Assembly (NCBI GenBank): GCA_902802945.1
Contig: CADCOC010000019.1
Coordinates: 1-54,012, forward strand
From: an uncultured bacterium
GTDB lineage: Bacteria; Verrucomicrobiota; Kiritimatiellia; RFP12; UBA1067
Reading direction: 5' to 3'
Length of the DNA: 54,012 nucleotides
Below are positions 17,403 to 25,232 of this stretch, in pieces; the first letter of the stretch is position 1, and each line of letters opens with the position of its first letter. The notes below the pieces were generated by a model. That model saw only the letters and a program-made list of their open reading frames with translations, was not told the origin of the DNA and did not search any database. The translations under genes and the position numbers were made by a program.

Positions 17403-19740
17403 TGTGGCGCAAGGTGCGGGTAACACTCTTCACTGCGCGTTCGCGGGCCTCGGACGCGTCGAGCGCCTTCGCCGCCTCCAGTGCGCGTTCAGCCGCCGCC
17501 AATGCCTCGTCAAGAGATCCCTGACGCTGGTAAACTACCGCAAGGTTGTTCCAGGCCGAGATGTCGTTCGGATCCTTTTCCACGCAACGCCTCAGATAGG
17601 CGGCGGCCTTGTTGTATTGCTCCTCCTTGAGGTAGCTCATGCCCATCGCAAAGTTCGCCGGCGAGTAGTCTGGAGCCGTTTGCAGTACCTTCTGCGCGTA
17701 GTGGCGCGCCATCACGAAGTCCAGGCGCCCCAGTCCGATATGCAGCCCCTCACGCGGCATCAACCGCCCCGTCTGCCACGTTGCTAGGCTGTTCACCCTC
17801 TGGCGTATGCGGCTGAGTGCGGGGTTGGCCTTGTCTAAGTCCGAGCCCAACGCCTCCTCCTTTTCGGAAAGTACAAGGTCGTTCGCGCGGTCTGCCTGCT
17901 CCGAACGCAAGTGGCAGAACCATGCCACGCGCCACTGGATGTAGAGAAAAAGATCGGCAAGGAGGCGGTCGGCGTTGCCGGCGAGGCCGGGATTGCGCTT
18001 GCGCAGGTCGAGGATGCGCCCCGCGAGCGCCCACGCGCGTTCTCGGCCGTTGGAGACTGCCTTCTCGTCGAGTCCGGCTGTGCGGGCGAGGAGTCCGGCG
18101 CAAGTCGGCATCGTGAACCCTTGTCGCTTCCAGAGTTCAAGACCCATCTGCGTGGCCATCGAGGGAAGACGCTCCCGTTTCGTGTTTGTCCACGAACGGA
18201 GAAGGTCGGCGGAACCGAAGGTGAGCATGTCGCGGTCCTCCTCATCCGCGCCGCCGCGCTGGCGGCACTTCTGGCGATAGACGGAGTTGTCCTCCATAAA
18301 CGAAAGCGCCACGATTTTCTTCCCGCGCGCCGCTGCGCGCAACTCCACGCCACGGTCGAGGCGCCCGTCCGTGAAAAGTACGTCTGCGTCGCCTGACTCG
18401 TCCACCACCTGTTCGAGATAGTCGTCCACGATGCCCAGCAGCTCGCGGGTGGTGGTGCAGGGAAGTCGCATGAAGACGGCACACAGCAGCGCCGTCGTGA
18501 ACGTCCAGAACAACAGGCGGGACACGCGGCGGAACTTGCCCACTGACTCCAGCGCGCGCTTTGCGGCCGACTCCTCCGTATCGTCTGGGAAACGCCTGAT
18601 GGCGATGCGGCGTATGTTGCGAAAGTAGATTTCGCAGCAGAAGACCGCAAAGCCGAACGTGGCCGTGAGCGCATTCATGATCGCGAACAGTCCGAGGAGG
18701 TAGCCGCTCACCGGACGATGTACCGCCGACCATGTCCAGAACCAGAACGAAGCGAACGGCGAAAGCTGCAGAAGCGCCACGAGGGAGCAGACGAGGATGA
18801 TGAGCCCGTCGCTGTAGCGCAGGAACTTGTCGTCGTCCGCCGCGCGCTTCATCAAGTGGAGCGTCAGCCCGAACGGTACGAATACAAGGAACAGCGCCGC
18901 GAACCACGCAATGGGCGAGGCGGCGGAAACGGTCTGCAGGCCATACAGATGGAACACGCGGATTATGAGATCGACAGGCTGCCAGTCGTGCGCCTCGAGT
19001 CCGCCCATCCTCGTGAACACTACGCAGTTGGCAGTTGCCATGAGGACGTAGCCCAGAAGGAACACGCCAATCAGACGCCACATCGAGACGAAGCGCACGA
19101 CGAGATTCGCAAACGTGAACTGCACGCCGCTGGACAAGAAGGCGCTGAAGTACGTTGCTACCAGCACCGTCAAGCCCAACACCACGCCCGCCACCGATTC
19201 GCCCGCAAGAACGCCGCAAAGAGCCACGGCAAATCCGGCAAACAAAAGCCTGCCCGTGCGCAGAAACATCACGAACAGCAGCACCACCGGCAACGTGATC
19301 AGCAGTTCAAGGGTCTCTGGCAGGAAGGTCTGCCCCATCTGCCACATCGGTTCCGAAAAAGCCACGAGCAGCGTTCCTATGCCAGAGAGAATGTAGAGTA
19401 CGTGGCGCGACCAGTTGACGCGGCGCCGGAGCGACAGTTGTTCCAGGGGCAGGATCACGTTGCCGAAGATCAGATAGATACACGCCGTACATATTCCGAG
19501 CGCCACGTTGCCACACCAGACTAGTGCCGCGTCGATTGAGCCAACGCCAACCCAACTCGCAAGCCCCGCAACGATCATTCGCCACAGGCCCGGCATGGGA
19601 TCGTCCGGCGGAATAAGCCCGATTGCCTCCGACATCGGCTGCCACACGGCTGGTGTGGCAATCGGATAGCGGAAAAGAACAAGAAGGCTGGAGACGAAGC
19701 ATCCCAGCCCGATTGCAATCAGGACGTCCTTGGATTTCAT
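17374..19740 (-). CDS. Multi-pass membrane protein with C-terminal TPR repeats (paralogue B)
   Basis: The 788-aa product on the minus strand has about ten membrane segments, then SFWFWTWSAVHR, YFRNIRRI, LFTDGRLDRGVEL and EEDRDMLTFGSADLL. It ends in TPR-type helices (ANFAMGMSYLKEEQYNKAAA, then AWNNLAVVYQRQGSLDEAL). These match paralogue A block by block, with lower identity in the membrane half. It is read from a promoter region shared divergently with mraY; a TGATAAAAT extended -10 lies about 35 nt before its ATG. The function is unknown. Two different paralogues facing each other could be an inverted duplication that has since diverged. Confidence 0.72.
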   Translation of the reverse strand: MKSKDVLIAIGLGCFVSSLLVLFRYPIATPAVWQPMSEAIGLIPPDDPMPGLWRMIVAGLASWVGVGSIDAALVWCGNVALGICTACIYLIFGNVILPLEQLSLRRRVNWSRHVLYILSGIGTLLVAFSEPMWQMGQTFLPETLELLITLPVVLLFVMFLRTGRLLFAGFAVALCGVLAGESVAGVVLGLTVLVATYFSAFLSSGVQFTFANLVVRFVSMWRLIGVFLLGYVLMATANCVVFTRMGGLEAHDWQPVDLIIRVFHLYGLQTVSAASPIAWFAALFLVFVPFGLTLHLMKRAADDDKFLRYSDGLIILVCSLVALLQLSPFASFWFWTWSAVHRPVSGYLLGLFAIMNALTATFGFAVFCCEIYFRNIRRIAIRRFPDDTEESAAKRALESVGKFRRVSRLLFWTFTTALLCAVFMRLPCTTTRELLGIVDDYLEQVVDESGDADVLFTDGRLDRGVELRAAARGKKIVALSFMEDNSVYRQKCRQRGGADEEDRDMLTFGSADLLRSWTNTKRERLPSMATQMGLELWKRQGFTMPTCAGLLARTAGLDEKAVSNGRERAWALAGRILDLRKRNPGLAGNADRLLADLFLYIQWRVAWFCHLRSEQADRANDLVLSEKEEALGSDLDKANPALSRIRQRVNSLATWQTGRLMPREGLHIGLGRLDFVMARHYAQKVLQTAPDYSPANFAMGMSYLKEEQYNKAAAYLRRCVEKDPNDISAWNNLAVVYQRQGSLDEALAAAERALEAAKALDASEARERAVKSVTRTLRHITNLREKKD

Positions 19741-19774
19741 CTTGGAATCACTTGTTTCACGAAATGATAGAAGT

Positions 19775-19783
19775 ATTTTATCA
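19775..19783 (-). promoter_or_regulatory. Extended -10 promoter (minus strand) for the TPR membrane paralogue
   Basis: The minus strand reads TGATAAAAT, a TGN plus TAAAAT extended -10. It is about 35 nt upstream of the start codon at 19740. No good -35 was found. It is divergent from the mraY promoter. Confidence 0.4.
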
Positions 19784-19846
19784 TATCGCCGCAGTGGGCT
19801 TCAATGCAAAAGGCGTTATTTTTGCGTCTCCGAAGGCCGCTGCTTT

Positions 19847-19855
19847 TGCTATACT
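19847..19855 (+). promoter_or_regulatory. Extended -10 promoter for mraY-lnt
   Basis: TGCTATACT is an extended -10 (TGN plus TATACT) 24 nt before the mraY ATG, leaving room for a short leader. No convincing -35 was seen at 16-18 nt. Confidence 0.5.
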
Positions 19856-19879
19856 ATCCGCCAAAGGACACTGTAAGCC

Positions 19880-21001
19880 ATGCTCTACCTTCTCGCAGAT
19901 ACACTTGAAAAATTCTGGGGCCCGTTCCGTCTGTTGCGGTCGCACGCCCTCCTACTGGCCGCCGGCACGATGCTCGCGGCACTTGCCGTTTTGCTGTTGC
20001 TGCCAAAGCTGTGGCGGTTCTCGCCGCACGACCACGGCAAGGCCATTCTCGGCAAGGACGGGATGACGTCCGCCGGCAAGCCCACGGGCACGGGTCTGTG
20101 GGTGACGTTGCTCGTGCTGCCGATCCTCCTCCTGGTGTTGCCGCTTTCGGGTCCTGTGCTCGGCATCATCGCCTGTCTGTACGTGGCGATGGTGTGCGGC
20201 TATCTCGACGACCGGTCGGAGAAGCCCTGGGGACAGCTCAAGAAGGGCATACTGGACGTTGCGGTGTGCCTGGGTGTGGCGTACTTCGTGTGGTCGGCGC
20301 TTGGTGGCCATGTGTGGCTGCCGTTCGTCAAGGGCGACTGGATCATGCCGTGGTGGGCCTACATCCCCTGCATGGGGTTCGTACTGTTCGTGTCGATGAA
20401 CGCGACGAACTGCTCGGACGGCGTGGACGGCCTGGCGGGATCGCTCTCCGTGATTTCGCTCATTGCGCTGGCGGTGTTCCTGTACGCGGTGATCGGCTAC
20501 CGTCCGATGGCGGACTACCTCCTTGTTCCGCACAACTACCTCGCGGTGCGTTGCGCTATCATGCTCATGACGGTGGCCGGCGGTTTCGCGGGCTACCTGT
20601 GGTGGAACGCCGAGCCGTCGAAGGCGCTTATGGGCGACGCAGGGTCGCGCTTCCTCGGCCTGCTGCTCGGCGCGGGCGTGCTCGTGACAGAGAACCCGTT
20701 CCTCATCTTCGCGTTCGCGCCGATCGTGCTCGTGAACGGCGGTGGCGGGATGGTGAAGATCCTTCTCCTCCGCTTCTTCCGCAAGTGCGGACTCGACGTG
20801 CGTCCGCCGTCCCAGCTACAGCCGGAAGAACAGCAAAAGCGCAACGTGCTCGTGAAGGCTGTGTGGAAAGTCCGTTTCCCGCTACATGACCACTGCAAGA
20901 AAGAGCTGCACTGGACGAACGCGCAGGTCCTCATGCGCTTCGTGCTCCTGCAGGCCTTCCTCATGCCGCTCGTATTCCTTCTCCTCATAAAGATTCGTTG
21001 A
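19880..21001 (+). CDS. mraY: Phospho-N-acetylmuramoyl-pentapeptide-transferase (MraY-like)
   Basis: The 373-aa protein with about ten membrane helices should transfer phospho-MurNAc-pentapeptide to undecaprenyl phosphate, making lipid I. Family motifs are visible in order: GYLDDRSEKPWGQLKKG (Asp pair), NCSDGVDGLAGSL (for NLTDGLDGLA), MGDAGSRFLG (for GDTGS) and PLHDHCKKELHW (for the HHH loop). The HHH triplet is HDH here, and the N-terminal GTPTMGG is GKPTGTG, so this is a diverged member. A WecA/TagO-type sugar-phosphate transferase is the alternative, but the PLHDH loop favours MraY. It overlaps lnt by one base (TGATG) instead of lying in a dcw cluster. Confidence 0.82.
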   Translation: MLYLLADTLEKFWGPFRLLRSHALLLAAGTMLAALAVLLLLPKLWRFSPHDHGKAILGKDGMTSAGKPTGTGLWVTLLVLPILLLVLPLSGPVLGIIACLYVAMVCGYLDDRSEKPWGQLKKGILDVAVCLGVAYFVWSALGGHVWLPFVKGDWIMPWWAYIPCMGFVLFVSMNATNCSDGVDGLAGSLSVISLIALAVFLYAVIGYRPMADYLLVPHNYLAVRCAIMLMTVAGGFAGYLWWNAEPSKALMGDAGSRFLGLLLGAGVLVTENPFLIFAFAPIVLVNGGGGMVKILLLRFFRKCGLDVRPPSQLQPEEQQKRNVLVKAVWKVRFPLHDHCKKELHWTNAQVLMRFVLLQAFLMPLVFLLLIKIR

Positions 21002-22662
21002 TGAACATCAAGAAGCATATTCCTGTAGTTGGTGCGGCCGCGCTGAGCGCCGCGTTGCTGGTCGCGGCGTTTCCGCCGTTCGGTGAGACGGCGTCCATCG
21101 CGGTGGCGCTCGCGCCGCTGCTCGTCGTTGCGCGCCTAGCCTCGCCTAAGAAGGCGGCGTGGACGTGGTTCGGCGGCGGATTCGCCTTCTGGTTCGCGAC
21201 GCTCGCGTGGATGCCGGCGATCTGCAAAAACGACGGTCCATGGCCACTTGTGGGCCTCGGGTGGTTCGGACTCGCAGCTCTCTGCGCTGGTTACTTCGCG
21301 CTTTTCGGCTGGCTGGATGCCCGCGCATGGCGTCGGTTCGGACACTGGGGCCTTGCGTTTGAGCCGATCCTCTGGGCTGGCGTCGAATGGCTGCGCGGCT
21401 GGCTCTTCACGGGCTTCGCATGGAACTACCTCGGGACGGCGCTGGTGCCCATCCCCGATTTCCTCGCGCCGGCACGCGTGGGCGGCGTGTATCTCGTGAG
21501 CGCGCTCGTGGTGCTTGTGAACGGAGTGTTCGCAACGCTCGCATGTCGGGTAGTGGCGCAGATGCGACGCGAGGCGCCGGAGGGACGCCGCTGGATCCGT
21601 TCGCTCGAGACGGCTGTGCCGCTCGCCGTAGTGCTGCTCGTCTTCTGGTTCTGCCGACCGCCGGCGGACGGCGGCCTCGTCGAGGCCGCCCTACCGGGAA
21701 GCGAGCAGCAAAACACGCTCCGCGTGGCCCTCGTGCAGCGGAATGCGCCCTGCGTGTTCCGCGCCGGGAAGGAACGGCAGGATCCCGTGGAGGCCTACCG
21801 CAATCTCATGGAGGCCATGGCGCCTGCGAAGCCGGACCTCGTCGTGTGGGGCGAGAGCGCGATGTCGGAGTTCGGCCGGCTCGCGAGCGAGCGGGCCTAC
21901 CGCGCGGCGAAGTTTTTCTCGCAACTTGTCGGCGGGGCGGCGCTTCTCGCGGGCGGTGACTACGGCGAGCGGACGAACGAGACCGTTCGCGTCTACAACT
22001 GCGCGGGGCTCTACATGCCGTCCGGCGACGACATGGCGCTCCAGATATGCGCGAAGCAGCACCTCGTGCCGTTCGGCGAGTACATTCCGTTCGACAAGTG
22101 GATCCCGGTGCTGCAGAAGCTTTCGCCGATCGGCGTATCCTTGTACCCCGGCGAGGCGAAGTTGTTGGAGGTGCCGGTTGCGGTCGCGACGGAGCGCGAC
22201 CCTCCCGGTGCGGTCGCGACGGAGCGCGACCCTCCCGCTGGGAGAGTGAAGGTGGCGCCGCTCATCTGCTTTGAGGACACCTTGCCGCCGCTCGCGCGGA
22301 AGGGGGCGCAGCTGGGAGCGCAGGCGATAGTACTGATCACGAACGACAGCTGGTTCTCCGACTCGTGGGAGGCGGAGCAGCATGCTTGGCAGGCCGTGTT
22401 GCGCGCGGTGGAGACGGGTCTTCCGGTCATCCGCGTGGGCAACTCCGGCGTGACGGGCGTTATCGGGGAGTCCGGGCGCACGCGGTGGCTCACGGACGGC
22501 GCGGGCCGTCCGCTCGTCGACGCCCCGGGATGTCAGCTTGAAACGGTGCAGGTGCGGACGGCCCCCCGCCTCACGCCGTACGTGCGGGTTGGGGACTGGC
22601 CGTTGCTGGTTCTCTTTGCCGCTTCCCTAGTGGGCCTGTTTATGGTAAAATGTAAAACATGA
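21001..22662 (+). CDS. lnt: Apolipoprotein N-acyltransferase (Lnt)
   Basis: The 553-aa inner-membrane enzyme adds the third acyl chain to the lipoprotein N-terminal Cys. ATG 21001 overlaps the mraY stop; a TTG at 20998 is ignored. N-terminal membrane helices (about residues 10-220) precede a nitrilase domain with the Glu-Lys-Cys triad: [24 protein letters not shown] and [29 protein letters not shown] is the conserved nitrilase end block. The length is slightly above the usual 500-520 aa, partly because REP-like DNA has been absorbed in frame: GGLVEAALP between the membrane and nitrilase domains, and a tandem VATERDPP repeat before the Cys motif. It overlaps the next gene by 4 nt. Confidence 0.93.
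   Translation: MNIKKHIPVVGAAALSAALLVAAFPPFGETASIAVALAPLLVVARLASPKKAAWTWFGGGFAFWFATLAWMPAICKNDGPWPLVGLGWFGLAALCAGYFALFGWLDARAWRRFGHWGLAFEPILWAGVEWLRGWLFTGFAWNYLGTALVPIPDFLAPARVGGVYLVSALVVLVNGVFATLACRVVAQMRREAPEGRRWIRSLETAVPLAVVLLVFWFCRPPADGGLVEAALPGSEQQNTLRVALVQRNAPCVFRAGKERQDPVEAYRNLMEAMAPAKPDLVVWGESAMSEFGRLASERAYRAAKFFSQLVGGAALLAGGDYGERTNETVRVYNCAGLYMPSGDDMALQICAKQHLVPFGEYIPFDKWIPVLQKLSPIGVSLYPGEAKLLEVPVAVATERDPPGAVATERDPPAGRVKVAPLICFEDTLPPLARKGAQLGAQAIVLITNDSWFSDSWEAEQHAWQAVLRAVETGLPVIRVGNSGVTGVIGESGRTRWLTDGAGRPLVDAPGCQLETVQVRTAPRLTPYVRVGDWPLLVLFAASLVGLFMVKCKT
21670..21695 (-). repeat. REP-like palindrome inside lnt
   Basis: On the minus strand: GGTAG, stem GGCGGCCTC, loop GAC, stem GAGGCCGCC, 26 bp in all. 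The same 26 bp occur at 25434-25459 inside the acyl-ligase gene. Here it is read in frame as GGLVEAALP, in the linker between the membrane part and the nitrilase domain of Lnt. Confidence 0.7.
22182..22236 (-). repeat. Tandem pair of REP-like palindromes inside lnt
   Basis: Two copies, 30 bp apart, at 22182-22206 and 22212-22236. On the minus strand each reads GGGAG, stem GGTCGCG, loop CTCCGT, stem CGCGACC. The 30-bp period keeps the frame and adds a repeated [10 protein letters not shown] to Lnt in a loop ahead of the catalytic Cys motif. Confidence 0.65.
22643..22651 (+). promoter_or_regulatory. Extended -10, possible leaderless promoter for the YchJ-like gene
   Basis: TGGTAAAAT ends exactly 7 nt before ATG 22659, so transcription would begin at or next to the A of the start codon. 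It lies in the last codons of lnt. No Shine-Dalgarno sequence is visible before 22659. Confidence 0.4.
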
Positions 22663-23162
22663 AAACAAGCGATAACTGTCCCTGCGCCTCAGGCAAGCCT
22701 TACGGCGAGTGCTGCGGGCCAATCATCGGCGGAAAACGACAGGCTGCTACGGCTGTCGAGCTCATGCGTGCGCGCTACAGCGCGTACGCAGTGGGCGACG
22801 TCAAATTTCTTTACAACTCATCCGGTCCCGAAGTCCAGGCCGAGTTCGACGAAAAGACTACGCGCGAGTGGTCCAAGTCGGCCACTTGGCAGGGCATGGA
22901 GGTCCTTGAGACCGAACGCGGCGGCGAGGGCGATGAAGACGGATACGTCTCGTTCATCGCGCGCTACACGGCGAACAAGCAGGCGTGCGAGCACCGCGAG
23001 CGCTCCTACTTCAAGAAGATCGACGGGGTCTGGCGCTTCATCGACGGCCAGATTGACACGGGCGAGCCCTGGCATCGCGAGGAGCCGAAGGTCGGACGCA
23101 ACGATCCGTGTCCCTGCGGCAGCGGTAAGAAGTACAAGAAGTGCTGCGGGAAGGGTAAATGA
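22659..23162 (+). CDS. YchJ-like protein with SEC-C zinc motifs at both ends
   Basis: The 167-aa protein starts with [13 protein letters not shown] and ends with [13 protein letters not shown]. These are two SEC-C (CxCxSGxxxxxCC) zinc-binding motifs flanking an NTF2-like core with [13 protein letters not shown] and the [16 protein letters not shown] strand. That is the full YchJ/UPF0225 plan and length. The exact function of YchJ is not established; SEC-C motifs in SecA bind Zn and help contact SecB and ribosomes. It overlaps lnt (ATGA) upstream and the HAD gene (ATGA) downstream, so translation is probably coupled, with an extra internal promoter possible. Confidence 0.88.
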   Translation: MKTSDNCPCASGKPYGECCGPIIGGKRQAATAVELMRARYSAYAVGDVKFLYNSSGPEVQAEFDEKTTREWSKSATWQGMEVLETERGGEGDEDGYVSFIARYTANKQACEHRERSYFKKIDGVWRFIDGQIDTGEPWHREEPKVGRNDPCPCGSGKKYKKCCGKGK

Positions 23163-23824
23163 AGCCGGCCGCATTCCTCTTCGACCTGGACGGGACGCTG
23201 ATCGACACGGAGGCGCTGTGGACTGAGGCCATCGTCGAATGGCTGGCCGACCGCGGCGCGCGGACGACGGTCGAGGCGGTCGCACCCGTGGTCTTCGGCC
23301 ACAGCTGGCTGGACATCCAGTCCACACTCCACGAGAGATTCCCCTCTTTGCCTAAGACCAGTGCCGAGGACGACGCGAAGACGCTGCGCCCCTACTACGC
23401 GCGGCGTGCCGTCAACCCCGCGAGTCAGGTCATCCCCGGCGCGGTGACGTTTCTCAAGAAGGCGTCGCGCCACGCGCCGTGCGTGATCGTATCGGGGTCG
23501 CCCCACGACGACGTCGTGCAGGCGGCCGAGCTGTGCGGCGTCGAGAACTTCGTGCGCTTCGTCCTGGGCGCGGAGGACTACGGACGCGGCAAGCCCGCTC
23601 CCGACGGCTACCTGAAAGCGGCGTCGATGCTGGAGGTGGACGCGAGCGAGTGCGTGGTGGTGGAGGACTCCACCGCCGGCGTGCAGGCAGGCCGCGCGGC
23701 CGGGATGCGCGTTATTGGCGTGGACCGCAACCAGCGCGCCCCGCAGGATTTCGCGGGATGCGAATGGCTGGTACACGATTTGTCCGAACTGGACGTACAT
23801 GCAGTGTTCGGCGAAGCCGACTAG
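23159..23824 (+). CDS. HAD-superfamily hydrolase (beta-phosphoglucomutase/phosphatase-like)
   Basis: The 221-aa soluble enzyme has all four HAD motifs: [11 protein letters not shown] (nucleophile D9, acid D11), VSGSPHDDV (motif II Ser), [12 protein letters not shown] (motif III Lys) and [17 protein letters not shown] (motif IV acidic pair). The helical cap between residues 15 and 90 is of the C1 type seen in beta-phosphoglucomutase, phosphoglycolate phosphatase and DOG phosphatases, so a small phosphorylated sugar or metabolite is the likely substrate, not fixed by sequence alone. It overlaps the YchJ-like gene by 4 nt. Confidence 0.88.
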   Translation: MKPAAFLFDLDGTLIDTEALWTEAIVEWLADRGARTTVEAVAPVVFGHSWLDIQSTLHERFPSLPKTSAEDDAKTLRPYYARRAVNPASQVIPGAVTFLKKASRHAPCVIVSGSPHDDVVQAAELCGVENFVRFVLGAEDYGRGKPAPDGYLKAASMLEVDASECVVVEDSTAGVQAGRAAGMRVIGVDRNQRAPQDFAGCEWLVHDLSELDVHAVFGEAD

Positions 23825-23861
23825 AGATGAAACGAAAAACGAACGAAAGGTAAAAAGAATA

Positions 23862-24671
23862 ATGTTTGGTTTCTTGATAGCGATAGCCATCGGCGTGGTG
23901 GTCGGTCTCGGACTCTCCTTCGGGGGCGTGTTCGGCATCGGCTGGAGCATCACCTGCGGCGTTCTGGCGTTCATAGTGGCGCAGGTCGTCATTGGGAGGA
24001 TCATCCAGAAGCGCGTGAAGGAGGCGATGGATTCCGTCCAGAACATACTGATGGAGGGGCAGAAACGCCTTCAGGCCAAGATGGCGCGCTGGCAGATGCG
24101 TCCGCCGGGGTCGATCCAGGCCGCACAGGCGGAGATCGCCCGCGACCAGAAGGTGTTCGTGCGCGAGGCGCTGGAGCAGACAGAGGTCCTGCACAAGTTC
24201 GACAACTGGGTGCCGATGATGAAGCGCCAGATCGCCACGGCGCAGTTCCAGCTCTACTGGATGATCAAGGAGTTCAAGAAAGTGGACGAGTTGATGCCGA
24301 AGGCACTGTTCCTCGACCCCACCACGAACGCGATGAAGCTTGCGCGCATGTACATGACGGACAAGCCCGTCGAGGAGATGGCTGCGGTCTACGAAAAGGC
24401 GACGCGCCGCCTCCGCTACAACCAGAACGTGCTGCTCGCCGCGGCCTGGAGCTGGATACTCATACAGAAGAAAGACGTGGACGGCGCGTTCAAGGCGCTC
24501 AACGCCGCGCTTGAGAAGAGCGACAACGAGACGCTCAAGGCGAACCGCGACCATCTCGCTAACAACCGCGTGGCGCACTTCTCCAACACGGCGCTCGGCG
24601 ACCAGTGGTACGCCCTGTTGCTGGAGGAGCCTCGCATCCACCAGCAGCGCATGCGTCCGCAGTGGCGCTGA
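23862..24671 (+). CDS. Membrane-anchored helical protein, function unknown
   Basis: The product is 269 aa from ATG 23862, with GAAAGG about 11 nt upstream; longer in-frame starts would lie inside the HAD gene. Residues 2-50 are two closely spaced hydrophobic helices, followed by a soluble, mostly helical part with TPR-like spacing (EEMAAVYEKATRRLRYNQNV, then AAAWSWILIQKKDVDGAFKA). No enzyme motif is seen. It lies between the lipoprotein/envelope operon and the acyl-carrier cluster, 42 nt before the first ACP gene, so it could belong to either. The length and membrane hairpin suggest a cytoplasm-facing scaffold. Confidence 0.65.
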   Translation: MFGFLIAIAIGVVVGLGLSFGGVFGIGWSITCGVLAFIVAQVVIGRIIQKRVKEAMDSVQNILMEGQKRLQAKMARWQMRPPGSIQAAQAEIARDQKVFVREALEQTEVLHKFDNWVPMMKRQIATAQFQLYWMIKEFKKVDELMPKALFLDPTTNAMKLARMYMTDKPVEEMAAVYEKATRRLRYNQNVLLAAAWSWILIQKKDVDGAFKALNAALEKSDNETLKANRDHLANNRVAHFSNTALGDQWYALLLEEPRIHQQRMRPQWR

Positions 24672-24713
24672 CCACGTTGCGCGGCAACAGATCGTTTGGG
24701 AAACTGCATCGAC

Positions 24714-24989
24714 ATGACACGCGAAGAAATTGAATCGAAGCTGAAGGACGTGATCGTCTCGTCGCTTGACCTCGAGGACCTCACCGCTGCGGACATCGCC
24801 ACTGACGCGCCGCTGTTCGGCGAGGGCCTGGGGCTCGACTCCATTGACGCCTTGGAGCTCGGCATGGCCGTGAAGAAGACGTTCGGCGTCACGTTCGCCT
24901 CCGATCCCGCCGAGAACAAGAAGATTTTCTATTCGGTCAAGACGCTGGCCGACTTCATTGAACAGCAGAAGAAGGGCGACCCGTCATGA
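24714..24989 (+). CDS. Acyl carrier protein
   Basis: The 91-aa product starts at ATG 24714; an upstream TTG at 24696 is less likely. It has the phosphopantetheine site LGLDSIDALELG with the carrier Ser at residue 43, and a helical fold of normal ACP length. It would carry acyl chains for the ligase/dehydratase encoded downstream. The stop overlaps the next ATG by 4 nt, and a second ACP follows, a paired arrangement typical of aryl-polyene and related lipid clusters. Confidence 0.88.
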   Translation: MTREEIESKLKDVIVSSLDLEDLTAADIATDAPLFGEGLGLDSIDALELGMAVKKTFGVTFASDPAENKKIFYSVKTLADFIEQQKKGDPS

Positions 24990-25231
24990 CTGAAGAGGAA
25001 ATCCAGAAGCAGGTCGTCGACATCCTCGCGACCGACTTTGAATGTGACCGTGAAAAGCTCACGCCAGAAGTCAATCTGTTCTCAGACCTCGACCTCGATT
25101 CGATCGACGCCGTCGACCTCGTCGTGCGGCTCCAGCAGGTGACGAAGAAGAAGGTCAATCCGGAGGAATTCCGCCAAATCCGAACGCTGCGCGACGTAGT
25201 GCAGGCCGTATACAAGCTTGTGAACGAATGA
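24986..25231 (+). CDS. Acyl carrier protein (second)
   Basis: The 81-aa protein carries LDLDSIDAVDLV with the phosphopantetheine Ser at residue 39. It is more acidic around the site than the first ACP, so the two probably serve different partners. It overlaps the first ACP gene (ATGA), and the ligase gene begins one base after its stop, so the three are almost certainly co-translated. Confidence 0.88.
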   Translation: MTEEEIQKQVVDILATDFECDREKLTPEVNLFSDLDLDSIDAVDLVVRLQQVTKKKVNPEEFRQIRTLRDVVQAVYKLVNE

Positions 25232-25232
25232 G

